Assembly (NCBI GenBank): GCA_039934635.1
Contig: JBDTLT010000009.1
Coordinates: 8,366-72,365 of the forward strand
DNA from: DATLFA01 sp039934635
GTDB taxonomy: Bacteria; Actinomycetota; Acidimicrobiia; Acidimicrobiales; WLNW01
Length of the DNA: 64,000 bases
Direction: 5' to 3'
Below the pieces are notes generated by a model. The model was given only the letters and a program-made list of their open reading frames with translations. It was not told the origin of the DNA and did not search any database. The position numbers were made by a program, and so were the translations under genes. This document shows, one piece after another, positions 23,868-32,707 of this stretch. Each line of letters opens with the position of its first letter. The first letter of the stretch is position 1.

Positions 23868-25505
23868 GTGCACTGTCAAGGCGTTCATCGGAAGAACCGG
23901 GGAGTCGACTTCAATGGCCCCGTGGTTCCGTTCGATCGCCGGCAGTCGCTGCGGCGCCTGGCCGACGAGTCCTTCGACGTCCTCGTCGTCGGCGGTGGGA
24001 TCACCGGTGCCGGCTGTGCACTCGACGCCGCAACGCGGGGGCTGCGGGTGGCACTCGTCGAGGCCAACGACTTCGCATCCGGCACGTCGTCGAAGTCGTC
24101 CAAGCTCGTGCACGGTGGGTTGCGGTACCTGCAGAACGGCGAGCTGCGTCTCGTCTACGAGGCGTTGGCCGAACGGCAGATCCTGGCGGAGAACGCACCG
24201 CACCTCGTGCAGATGCTGCCGTTCCTCTTGCCGATCTTCCACGATGGCGGCTTCATCGATCGGCGCCTTGCCCGCGGCCTCGGTCTGGCGATGTGGGGCT
24301 ACGACCTCACCGGCGGACTTCGCTACGGCAAGTTGCACGACCGGCTGTCGCAGTCAGAGGCGCTGACTCGCTTTCCCACACTCGATGCAACGCGACTGGC
24401 CTACGCGTACGTGTACTACGACGCGACGGCCGACGATGCCCGGCTCACCCTGACGATTGCGCGCACCGCGTCGTACTACGGCGCCGCTGTCGCGAACTAC
24501 TCGCCCGTGCAGTCACTCATGCACGATCGCGATGGACGCGTCGTGGGTGCAACCGTCGAGGCCGACGGCGCCGAAATCGCAATTCGTGCGCGCGTGGTGA
24601 TCAACGCCTGTGGGGTCTGGAGCGACCGCATTCGGGCAATGGATCCGGGTGCGACTGCGCCGATGATCCGTCCGGCCAAGGGCGTGCACATCACCGTGCC
24701 GCGATCGCTGATCCGCAACGAGATCGCGGCAGTGCTGCCGGTGCCCGGCGACAAGCGCACCGTGTTCGTAGTGCCGTGGGGCGACTTCACCTACGTCGGG
24801 ACGACCGACACCGACTATGACGGCACCATCGACGACCCTCGCTGCACCGACGACGACATTGCGTACTTGTTGCGCACGATCAACGCGGCGCTCAAACCGC
24901 CGATCTCGCGCGACGACATCGTCGGCGCCTGGGCGGGGCTGCGACCCCTGGTCGCTCTGTCAGGGGCGCGCGGCCGCCGCGCCCGCGATCTCTCTCGGCG
25001 TCATCTCGTGCACTCCGCGGCCAGCGGCCTGATCACGGTGACCGGCGGCAAGCTGACCACGTACCGGCGCATGTCCGAGCAGACCATCGATAGGGCGATT
25101 CGAGCACTCGGCCGGCACGGTCATCGCTGCCTCACCGCACGAGTCCCGCTCGTCGGCGCCGAGCGCTTCGAGCCCGGTACGGCGGACTCTCATCTCGCGG
25201 CGCGTTTCGGCACCGAGGCCGGCGCGGTACGCGCGCTCACTCGCCAAGCCGGTCTCGAACGGCCACTGATCCCGGGGCTCCCCTACTTGCGTGCGGAGGT
25301 CGTCTTCGCGGCGCGCCACGAGATGGCCCGAACGGTCGACGATGTGTTGAGCCGGCGCACGCGGGCGCGCATCCTGGCGCGCCGGGCAAGCGTCGCTGCT
25401 GCGGCCGACGTCGCGATGCTGCTCGGTGCCGAGCTCGGGCTCTCGCCCGAAGTGCAGCGCGCGCAGGTCACCACCTATCGCACGCGCGTCGATGACGCTG
25501 AGTAG
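23868..25505 (+). CDS. glpD: FAD-dependent glycerol-3-phosphate dehydrogenase
   Basis: This 545-residue protein has the FAD Rossmann motif VVGGGITGAGCALDAATRG, the SSKLVHGGLRYL signature of GlpD/GlpA, and TGGKLTTYRRM near the C-terminal part. It oxidises sn-glycerol 3-phosphate to dihydroxyacetone phosphate and passes electrons to quinone at the inner membrane. The start is uncertain: GTG 23868 is taken as the longest, and GTG 23922 would remove 18 poorly conserved residues. No glycerol kinase or facilitator is adjacent. A crotonase gene follows 32 bases downstream. Confidence 0.93.
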   Translation: MHCQGVHRKNRGVDFNGPVVPFDRRQSLRRLADESFDVLVVGGGITGAGCALDAATRGLRVALVEANDFASGTSSKSSKLVHGGLRYLQNGELRLVYEALAERQILAENAPHLVQMLPFLLPIFHDGGFIDRRLARGLGLAMWGYDLTGGLRYGKLHDRLSQSEALTRFPTLDATRLAYAYVYYDATADDARLTLTIARTASYYGAAVANYSPVQSLMHDRDGRVVGATVEADGAEIAIRARVVINACGVWSDRIRAMDPGATAPMIRPAKGVHITVPRSLIRNEIAAVLPVPGDKRTVFVVPWGDFTYVGTTDTDYDGTIDDPRCTDDDIAYLLRTINAALKPPISRDDIVGAWAGLRPLVALSGARGRRARDLSRRHLVHSAASGLITVTGGKLTTYRRMSEQTIDRAIRALGRHGHRCLTARVPLVGAERFEPGTADSHLAARFGTEAGAVRALTRQAGLERPLIPGLPYLRAEVVFAARHEMARTVDDVLSRRTRARILARRASVAAAADVAMLLGAELGLSPEVQRAQVTTYRTRVDDAE

Positions 25506-25537
25506 CGTGCCCGCTCGGACGACGCAGGGGGACACCA

Positions 25538-26344
25538 ATGGCTGATGACGTGATCCTGATCGAGGACCGCGAACGGGTGCGCTATCTCACCATCAACCGA
25601 CCCGAGAAGCGCAACGCGATCACTGTCGATCAACTCGGTCAGCTCATCGACGCGGCGCTCGCGGCGAACGGAGATCCGTCGATCGGCGCGGTCGTGATCC
25701 GGGGTGAGGGCAAAGCATTTTGTGCCGGCATCGACATCGATCCCTCGCAGATGGACATGCAATACGACACTCGCACGTTGCAACAAGAGCTGCGATTGCT
25801 CGAACCGTTTCGCCGTCTCGACGACCTCTGGCGCTCACCGACGCCGGTGATCGCCAGTGTGCACGGCTATTGCCTCGGCGTTGGCACTGATGTCGCGTTC
25901 CACAGCGACATCGTCGTGTGTGCCGAGGACGCGAAGTTCGGCTATCCCATCGTGCGTTCGATGGGATCGCCCCCGACGCATATGTGGACGTATCTCGCCG
26001 GTCCACAGTGGGCCAAGCGCATGCTGCTCACCGGCGACATGATCGACGGACGCACCGCCGAGCGGGCGGGCTTCGTCATGCAGGCGGTGCCGACGGAGGA
26101 TCTCGCCACTGTGACCCACGAGTTGGCGCGCAAGATCGCCACCGTGCCCCCCGACCTTCTCGCGCACAACAAATCGATCTGCAACAAGGTCATCGAAGCC
26201 ATGGGTCGGGCGCTCGTGCAGGAGCTGGCCCGCGAGCAAAATGCGATGGGTCATCACTCGCCTGACGCGCAAGAGTTCGGCCGCATCGCCAACGATCAAG
26301 GGCTGAAGGCCGCGCTCGCCTGGCAGAACGACAAGTTCGGCTGA
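25538..26344 (+). CDS. enoyl-CoA hydratase/isomerase family protein with altered catalytic residues
   Basis: The 268-residue protein is a complete crotonase fold: NRPEKRNAI, oxyanion-hole blocks GKAFCAGIDI and GYCLGVGTD, and a trimerisation C-terminus. At the two positions that carry the catalytic glutamates of enoyl-CoA hydratase it seems to have Asp118 (GTDVAF) and Ile138 (FGYPIV). It is thus unlikely to be a standard hydratase; crotonases with other residues act as isomerases, hydrolases or decarboxylases. An AGGGGG ribosome site precedes the ATG. It converges on the Rieske gene, 9 bases apart. Confidence 0.9.
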   Translation: MADDVILIEDRERVRYLTINRPEKRNAITVDQLGQLIDAALAANGDPSIGAVVIRGEGKAFCAGIDIDPSQMDMQYDTRTLQQELRLLEPFRRLDDLWRSPTPVIASVHGYCLGVGTDVAFHSDIVVCAEDAKFGYPIVRSMGSPPTHMWTYLAGPQWAKRMLLTGDMIDGRTAERAGFVMQAVPTEDLATVTHELARKIATVPPDLLAHNKSICNKVIEAMGRALVQELAREQNAMGHHSPDAQEFGRIANDQGLKAALAWQNDKFG

Positions 26345-26353
26345 CGCCAGCCG

Positions 26354-27493
26354 CTAGCGCAACAACTCGCGCATCGTGTTGTGGAAGTGGATCGCGGCGG
26401 GCTCGTTGCGGCCGAAGATGGTCTCTTTGACGAGACCCGACGCGAGCGATCGCTGGATGGCTTCCTGCTGGATGAAGTCCTCGCCGCCGCTGACCTTCTG
26501 ATGCAGCTCGAGCGTGCGCCGGTAGTGCTCGTGGTCGGCGTCGCTCTCGACCGGCTTCGGCGTGTAGATAGTCAACTCGGCAACCGTCTCGTCGACCGCA
26601 CGCGGCAGGAATCGGTAGACGGCCATGTGGTCGACGCTGTGTGACAAAATAGTGTTCGGCGCGATGAAATACTCGATGGTGCCGCGCGATTCGAGATCCC
26701 ACTGGTCTTCGGGCAGATCCTTCAGCTCGGGGAAGTTCTTCTGCAACGAGTGGTAGCGCAGATTCGGCCCGAACGGATCCCACGTCGACGGCGCGACGAG
26801 GTAATAGCGCGCCACTGATCGGCGATGCAGCGCGAACACGTGATACGCCTCGAGAAACGTGTCGAGGATGAGCTTGTAGTTGCACTTCCACGACGACACC
26901 CAGCTGTCGTAGCGAAAGAACGACGCCAGCTCGAAGTCGACGAGTTCTTCGTCGACGCCGCACAGCAGTGCATCGAGGTCGATCGGCTCGTCGCTGGCGG
27001 CGCGTACGAACACCAAGCCCGCGCGCTCGGCCACCGCGGCGGGTCGCAACGAGAGCTCGTCGGTGTCGATCGAAACGAAACCGTCGCACGAGAACGGTTG
27101 CGCTACCAGCCGGCCATCGAGACCGTAGGTCCATCCGTGGAAACCGCAGACGATGCTGCGGTTCAACGTGCCACTGCCGTCGAGCAGGATCGACGCACGA
27201 TGGCGGCAGATGTTGACGAAGCCGCGCAGCTGGCCGTCGTCACCTCGAACCACCGCAATCGGTATCCCACCACAGTCGGTCGTCACGAACGCACCGGGCT
27301 CGGCGACATCGACCGAAAGACACGCGACGACCGGCCGCTCGCGGAAGAGCCGCTGCTGTTCGAGCGCGAACTGCTCGGGGCTCGTGTAGTCCTCGGCCGG
27401 GTTGCGCAACGGCTCGGGCGCGAGTTCGGTCGACTTCTCTTCGTGCAGCGCCAGCAGCCGGCGCACGATCTCTCGTTGTCGTTCCGGCTTCAT
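26354..27493 (-). CDS. Rieske-type aromatic ring-hydroxylating oxygenase, alpha subunit
   Basis: The 379-residue protein has the Rieske [2Fe-2S] motif Cys96-x-His98 (ICRHRAS) and Cys116-x2-His119 (CGFHGW). The mononuclear iron site is in DTFLEAYHVFALH, with His218 and His223. It inserts oxygen into an aromatic or alicyclic ring, or demethylates. The ATG at 27493 overlaps the stop of the MFS transporter upstream by four bases (ATGA), so transporter and oxygenase are made together. No beta subunit, ferredoxin or reductase gene is adjacent. Confidence 0.93.
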   Translation of the reverse strand: MKPERQREIVRRLLALHEEKSTELAPEPLRNPAEDYTSPEQFALEQQRLFRERPVVACLSVDVAEPGAFVTTDCGGIPIAVVRGDDGQLRGFVNICRHRASILLDGSGTLNRSIVCGFHGWTYGLDGRLVAQPFSCDGFVSIDTDELSLRPAAVAERAGLVFVRAASDEPIDLDALLCGVDEELVDFELASFFRYDSWVSSWKCNYKLILDTFLEAYHVFALHRRSVARYYLVAPSTWDPFGPNLRYHSLQKNFPELKDLPEDQWDLESRGTIEYFIAPNTILSHSVDHMAVYRFLPRAVDETVAELTIYTPKPVESDADHEHYRRTLELHQKVSGGEDFIQQEAIQRSLASGLVKETIFGRNEPAAIHFHNTMRELLR

Positions 27494-28938
27494 GCGCGCT
27501 CCGATCGCGGCCCCATTGTGGCTGCTGCATCGGCGTCGCGCACGAAGAGCGCCGCGACCGCACCCACGGCGTAGAAGATGACGACCCACAGAAACGAGCG
27601 GTGATACGCGTCGAGCTGTGCCTTCTTGAGACCTTCACCCGTCGCGCCGGCGGCCGCCGCAGCCGCCGTCTTCGTGCGGATGCCCGTGAAGAGGATTGCT
27701 CCGAGGATGGCCACGCCTACCGCGGACGCCACCTGTCGCTGGGTACTGAACAGCGAGGACGCGCGACCGGTGTCGGCCATCGTGATGCTGGCGAACGCGC
27801 TCGCTTGCAAGGGGATGAACAACAGCGGCAGGCACAACCCGCGTCCGAACATGATGAGCCGGATCCACCAGAGGTTGGTGTGCTCGTCGACCCACAAGAA
27901 GTTGAGATTGATCAGCGCCGAGAAAAGCAGGCCGGCAACCATGAGACGACGCGGGCCGAGGCGCATGTACGCGATGCCCACGTAGCGGGCAATCGCGATG
28001 AAGCCCAATGCCTGCGTGAAGGTGGTCAAACCAGACTCTTGTGGCGACAGGCCGCGGTAGAGCTGCAGGAACAGCGGGAGCACGAAGACACTGCCGATGA
28101 ATGCGCCCATGCCGATGAATCCGACGATGTTCGCGGAGCGGAACGCGCGGTTGGCGTAGAGGCGAAACGCCAACATCGGCGAGCTCTGGCGCAACTCGTA
28201 GAGGATCAGGATCGCGACGACAACCAGGCCTGCCGCAGTCGGCACGATCGAGAGTGCCGCCGTCCACCCGCGGCGCGGGACCTCGGACAGCCCGAAGATG
28301 ACGAGACCGAAACCGGTTGCCGAAAGCGCGAAGCCGGGGACGTCGAACTTGCCCGCGGTCGGTTCTTTGCCTTCTTGCAGATAGAGCACCCCGAACACGA
28401 AGGCGGCGATGCCGATCGGCACGTTGATGAGGAAGATGAATCGCCACGACGTGTGCGTGGTGATGACGCCGCCCAGCACCGGCCCGAGCGCGGGGCCGAG
28501 CACGCTCGGGATCGTGAGCACCGACGACGCCCGCGCCCGCTCGCTCGGAGGGTACGCGCGGTACAGCATCGCCGTGCCGACCGGTACGAGCATGCCGCCA
28601 CCGATGCCCTGCACGACGCGAAAGGCGATCAGCGCCTCGATGCTCCACGAGAGACCGCAGAGCGCCGACCCGAGGGTGAACATGCCCAACGCGAACAGGA
28701 ACACGCGCTTTGTGCCGACGCGATCACCCAGCCAACCGGAGGCGGGGATCCAGACCGCGAGGCTGAGGAGATAGCCGGTGACCACCCATTCGAGACCGGT
28801 GGCGCTGGCGCCGAACTTGTCGCCGATCGTCGGCAACGCGACGTTGACGATGGTGACGTCGAGGACATCCATGAACACACCGACGACGAACGCGACGGCG
28901 ACAATTCGCTTGTACGGCCACGACGTGAGGGTGGGCAT
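27490..28938 (-). CDS. MFS transporter, DHA2 (14-helix) family
   Basis: The 482-residue integral membrane protein starts at ATG 28938 (MPTLTSWPYKRIVAVAF); upstream in-frame starts are shadows of the divergent gene. Motifs are DVLDVTIVNVALPTI in helix 1, WLGDRVGTKRVFL (motif A) and RVVQGIGGGMLVP (motif B). Motif C reads GPALGPVLGG in helix 5, which marks drug:H+ antiporters. Fourteen helices are expected. Coupling to the Rieske gene suggests movement of its substrate or product. It is divergent from the CoA-transferase at 28973, with only 34 bases between the starts. Confidence 0.93.
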   Translation of the reverse strand: MPTLTSWPYKRIVAVAFVVGVFMDVLDVTIVNVALPTIGDKFGASATGLEWVVTGYLLSLAVWIPASGWLGDRVGTKRVFLFALGMFTLGSALCGLSWSIEALIAFRVVQGIGGGMLVPVGTAMLYRAYPPSERARASSVLTIPSVLGPALGPVLGGVITTHTSWRFIFLINVPIGIAAFVFGVLYLQEGKEPTAGKFDVPGFALSATGFGLVIFGLSEVPRRGWTAALSIVPTAAGLVVVAILILYELRQSSPMLAFRLYANRAFRSANIVGFIGMGAFIGSVFVLPLFLQLYRGLSPQESGLTTFTQALGFIAIARYVGIAYMRLGPRRLMVAGLLFSALINLNFLWVDEHTNLWWIRLIMFGRGLCLPLLFIPLQASAFASITMADTGRASSLFSTQRQVASAVGVAILGAILFTGIRTKTAAAAAAGATGEGLKKAQLDAYHRSFLWVVIFYAVGAVAALFVRDADAAATMGPRSERA

Positions 28939-28972
28939 GCGGGCGGACCCTACAGCGTGACAGGCTGCGCAT

Positions 28973-30181
28973 ATGAATGCGACACGCAACTCAGCAGACG
29001 GACCACTCCGCGGTGTTCGCATTGTCGATTTGTCGACCGTGCTGTCCGGCCCCATGGCGACCACACTCCTCGCCGATCAGGGCGCGACCGTGATCAAGGT
29101 CGAAGCACCCGGCGCCGGCGACCTGACGCGACAGATCTCGACGCGCAGCAACGGCGTGACGGCCATGTTCCAGGTCGCCAACCGCGGGAAACGCGCGATC
29201 ACCATCGATCTGCGTCGTGAACACGGCCTGGCGGTGCTGCACAAGCTGGCCGCCGGCGCCGATGTGTTCGTGCAGAATTTCCGGCCCGGCGTCGTCGACC
29301 GCATCGGCATCGGCTACGACGCGCTGCGCGCATTGAACCCCGAGTTGATCTATCTGTCGATCAGCGGTTTCGGATCGGTCGGCCCTCTCGCCCAGACGAA
29401 GGTGTACGACAACTTGATCCAAGCCGCGTCGGGCTTCGCGCACGGCCAAGCGGGCGCCGACGGCGCCCCCACGTTCATCAAGAACCTTGCCTGCGACAAG
29501 ATCACTGCACTCACCGCCGCACAGGCGATCAGCGCGGCGCTCTACGCACGAGCAATGGGTCGCGGAGGCCAGCACATCGAGCTCGCCATGCTCGATGCGG
29601 CGGTGTGGTTCCTGTGGACCGACCGGGCAACCGAATTCACCTGGACCGGCGAGGATGTCAAGGTGTTGCCGTCGTTGTCGCAGTACGACGTCACGCGATT
29701 CAAAGATGGATGGGGCACGATCGCCGCGGTGACCGACGAAGAGTTCGCCGGGCTCTGTCGCGCCCTCGATGTCGCGCACATCGCCGAGGACCCTCGATTC
29801 ACCACGATGACCAAGCGTCTCTCGGATCCCGACTATCCCCGCGTCTACCGCGAGATCGTGCAAGGGGCCGCCGGCAAATTCACGATCGGCGAAGCGCTGC
29901 GCCGCCTGAGCGAAGCCAAGGTGCCCGCCGTCGCGGCCGTGGCGCTGTCGGAGATTCCGGACCATCCTCAGATCATCGCCAACGAGCTCATCGTCGCGGA
30001 CGAGCATCCGCTCGCCGGTCCGCTGCAGCAACCGCGGCCCGCGGCGCGGTTCTCCGAGACGCCGGCGGCACCCGCGGGGCCGGCCCCGGTCCCCGGACAG
30101 CACACCGACGCCATCCTCGCCGAGCTCGGCTACAGCGCGACCGAGTGCGCCGCGTTGCGATCCGATGGCGCCGTCGCCTAA
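28973..30181 (+). CDS. CaiB/BaiF family CoA-transferase
   Basis: This 402-residue, full-length class III CoA-transferase starts at ATG 28973 and contains RGVRIVDLSTVLSGPMAT, ANRGKRAITIDLR and SISGFGSVGPL. The likely catalytic Asp175 lies in NLACDKITA, followed by GRGGQHIELAMLD. It activates an organic acid by CoA exchange. Its position beside the MFS/Rieske pair and before RidA fits an acid produced by ring or side-chain oxidation. Substrate is not known. Confidence 0.92.
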   Translation: MNATRNSADGPLRGVRIVDLSTVLSGPMATTLLADQGATVIKVEAPGAGDLTRQISTRSNGVTAMFQVANRGKRAITIDLRREHGLAVLHKLAAGADVFVQNFRPGVVDRIGIGYDALRALNPELIYLSISGFGSVGPLAQTKVYDNLIQAASGFAHGQAGADGAPTFIKNLACDKITALTAAQAISAALYARAMGRGGQHIELAMLDAAVWFLWTDRATEFTWTGEDVKVLPSLSQYDVTRFKDGWGTIAAVTDEEFAGLCRALDVAHIAEDPRFTTMTKRLSDPDYPRVYREIVQGAAGKFTIGEALRRLSEAKVPAVAAVALSEIPDHPQIIANELIVADEHPLAGPLQQPRPAARFSETPAAPAGPAPVPGQHTDAILAELGYSATECAALRSDGAVA

Positions 30182-30224
30182 CCGACCGTCTCCCCAAAAA
30201 CCCCCGAGCGGGTAGGGTGCGGCG

Positions 30225-30611
30225 GTGGCCGATGTACAGCGAATCTCTTCAGGGAGCCCGTTCGAACCGGTGATGGGCTATTGCCGCGCCGTGCGCGTCG
30301 ATGACCGCATCTTCGTGGCGGGCACCGCACCGAGTTGGCCCGACGGTCACGTCGATCCCGATGCCGAAACGCAAGCCCGACGGTGCTTCGAGATCATCGG
30401 GCGGGCGCTCGAAGAGGCCGGTGCATCGTTCGGCGATGTCGTGCGTACGCGCATCTACCTCGTCGACGCAACCGACTTCGACGCCGTCGCCCGCGCCCAC
30501 GGCGAGATATTCGCCGACATCCGGCCGGCCAACACGACGCTCGTCGTGGCCGCGTTGCTCAACGCGGCGTGGAAGATGGAGATCGAAGTCGACGCGGTCA
30601 TCTCGTCGTAG
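30225..30611 (+). CDS. RidA/YjgF/YER057c family protein
   Basis: The 128-residue protein starts at GTG 30225. RIFVAGTAPSWPDG, ALEEAGASFGDVVRTRIYL and IRPANTTLVVAALL are family hallmarks. The Arg in the last block is that which salt-bridges the carboxylate of the imine substrate in RidA deaminases. These enzymes hydrolyse reactive enamines or imines; other subfamilies serve in catabolic pathways. It lies 43 bases after the CoA-transferase on the same strand. Confidence 0.92.
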   Translation: MADVQRISSGSPFEPVMGYCRAVRVDDRIFVAGTAPSWPDGHVDPDAETQARRCFEIIGRALEEAGASFGDVVRTRIYLVDATDFDAVARAHGEIFADIRPANTTLVVAALLNAAWKMEIEVDAVISS

Positions 30612-30622
30612 CCGACCGTGAG

Positions 30623-32707
30623 CTAGTGATAGCTCACCAACGTGGCAGCCGCGGCAGCAATGTCTTCTGACTGCGGCAACACTGCGCGTTCGAGCAGCGG
30701 CTCGTAGGGAACGTGCGTGTCGAGGGCACCAACTCGGCGCACCGGTGCGTCGAGCGACGCGAAGAGCACGTCGCCCGCCCATGCGGCGATCTCGGCGCCG
30801 AAGCCACCGGTCACGATGTCTTCGTGCACGACGAGCAGTCGGTGTGTCTTGCGCACCGAACTTTCGATGGCGTCGCGGTCATAGGGAATGATCGTGCGCA
30901 AGTCGAGGACTTCGACATCGATCTCGGCCTCGGCCCGCAACCGCTCGGCGGCCTCGAGCGACTTCTGCACGGTCGCGCCCCACGTGACGATCGTGAGATC
31001 ACGTCCCTCGCGACGGCGTGCCGCCCGCCCGAACGGCACGATGTGGTTGGCGCCGGGATACGGATCACGCGCGTACGGTTGGCGCAGCAGGTGCTTGTGC
31101 TCCAGGAACAACACCGGGTCTTCACACTCGAACGCGTAGCGCAACAAGCCCGCCGCGTCGGCCGCGCGCGAAGGGAACGCGATCAACAGGCCCGGTATGT
31201 GCGCAAAGATCGATTCGCCGCTTTGACTGTGCCAGATCGCGCCGCCGGTCAAGTAACCACCGATCGCGACCCGGATGACGGTGGGTACGTGAAACGCCCC
31301 ATTGGAGCGCCACCGGATCGTCGCCGCTTCGCTCTTGATCTGCTGCATGGCGGGCCAGATGTAGTCGAAGAACTGGATCTCGGGACACGGGCGCAAACCG
31401 CGCAGGGCCTGCCCAACCGCACGACCGATGATGTTCGCTTCGGCGAGCGGCGTGTTGTAGCAGCGGTCGCTGCCGAACTTGCGCTGCAGCCCACGGGTCG
31501 TGCCGAACACGCCACCTTTGCCTTCGACCATGTCGAGCAACTCGGGCGGTGCGTCGGCCACGTCTTCGCCGAAAACCCGAACGCGCTCGTCGACCGCCAT
31601 GATGTCGTGCAGGGTGCGGTTGATGGTGTCGCCGAAGCCGGCGGGGTCGCCTTCGTTGGCGGGTGTCGTCTCGGTACGCGCCGGCAACATGTAGACGTGG
31701 TCGCCGACGGTGAGCGGATCGGGGCGCCGCGCCTCGATGGCGCGCCGCGCGATGTCGGCGACCGCCTCACGTGCGTCGGCTCGGATGCGCTCGACTTCGT
31801 CGTCGCTCAGCACCCCGGCATCGACGAGCGTGCGGCCCATGAGCACCAGCGGATCGCGACGCGCTTCGTCGGCGAGCTCGTCGGCCGGCCGGTACTTCGA
31901 CTGCGCGTCGGCCGACGAGTGCGAATACGGCCGTGTGACCTTGGCGTGCAACAGCGCGGGCCCGCGACCCGAGCGCACCCAATCGATGGCCTGCGCGCCC
32001 ACCCTGCGCACCGCGAAGTAGTCGCCGCCATCGACGTGGAAGATGTTGAGGCCACGGAACCCGATGACCATCTGATCGATCGGCGCCGGCGCCTGATCAC
32101 GAGCAGGGACCGATATCGCCCATCCGTTGTCGGCGACGACGATCAGCAACGGCAACTTGAGCGTGCATGCCGTGTTGAGGCCTTCCCACACTTCACCTTC
32201 GGAGCACGCGCCTTCTCCGAGCGACACGTAGGTCAGCTCGTCAGTGTGCGCGACACAGCCGGGCATGCCCGGATGGTTCACGATGTAACGCGACGCTTCG
32301 GCACAACCGACTGCGCCGAGCATCTGGCTGCCGGTGGGGCTCGACTGCGTGACGATGTTCAACTTTGCGTCGCCCCAATGCGCCGGCATCATGCGACCGC
32401 CGGACGCGGGATCGTCGGCTGCGCCGACGGCTTGGAGCAGCGTGTCGTACGGCGAGACACCAAGACCCAACACGAGCGAGAGATCACGGTAGTAGGGGAA
32501 GAACCAGTCGTGGGCGGGACGAAGATGGCGCGCCAACCCGACACCCAATGCCTCATGGCCGGCGCCCGAGATCTCGAAGAAGACCTTCGACTGTTTTTGC
32601 AGGCTGATCTCGCGGTCATCGATCGCACGCGATGTTGCTGCCAGCCGGAAATCGGCAACGGCCTCGTCGGCGGCGACGCCGTGCGGCAATTCTCGAGGCG
32701 AGCCCAT
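30623..32707 (-). CDS. 2-oxoacid dehydrogenase E1, fused alpha-beta subunits
   Basis: The 694-residue protein starts at ATG 32707, which overlaps the E2 stop by one base (TGATG). Residues 20-330 are the E1 alpha domain, with the thiamine diphosphate motif GEGACSEG (164-171) ending at Asn194 in VVADNGWAIS. Residues 360-690 are the E1 beta/transketolase-like domain (NRTLHDIMAVDERVRVFGED, then HEDIVTGGFG near the end). It decarboxylates a 2-oxoacid and transfers the acyl group to lipoate. The sequence is closest in style to branched-chain 2-oxoacid dehydrogenases. No E3 gene is present. Confidence 0.92.
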   Translation of the reverse strand: MGSPRELPHGVAADEAVADFRLAATSRAIDDREISLQKQSKVFFEISGAGHEALGVGLARHLRPAHDWFFPYYRDLSLVLGLGVSPYDTLLQAVGAADDPASGGRMMPAHWGDAKLNIVTQSSPTGSQMLGAVGCAEASRYIVNHPGMPGCVAHTDELTYVSLGEGACSEGEVWEGLNTACTLKLPLLIVVADNGWAISVPARDQAPAPIDQMVIGFRGLNIFHVDGGDYFAVRRVGAQAIDWVRSGRGPALLHAKVTRPYSHSSADAQSKYRPADELADEARRDPLVLMGRTLVDAGVLSDDEVERIRADAREAVADIARRAIEARRPDPLTVGDHVYMLPARTETTPANEGDPAGFGDTINRTLHDIMAVDERVRVFGEDVADAPPELLDMVEGKGGVFGTTRGLQRKFGSDRCYNTPLAEANIIGRAVGQALRGLRPCPEIQFFDYIWPAMQQIKSEAATIRWRSNGAFHVPTVIRVAIGGYLTGGAIWHSQSGESIFAHIPGLLIAFPSRAADAAGLLRYAFECEDPVLFLEHKHLLRQPYARDPYPGANHIVPFGRAARRREGRDLTIVTWGATVQKSLEAAERLRAEAEIDVEVLDLRTIIPYDRDAIESSVRKTHRLLVVHEDIVTGGFGAEIAAWAGDVLFASLDAPVRRVGALDTHVPYEPLLERAVLPQSEDIAAAAATLVSYH

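Noticed and set aside
27601..29220. Long plus-strand open frame (539 codons) opposite the MFS transporter
   Set aside because: Composition is Arg/His/Asp-rich with no domain; it is the antisense shadow of a clear membrane protein in high-GC DNA. The same holds for 30713-32776 (+) opposite E1 and 49560-50444 (-) opposite the spermidine synthase-like gene.
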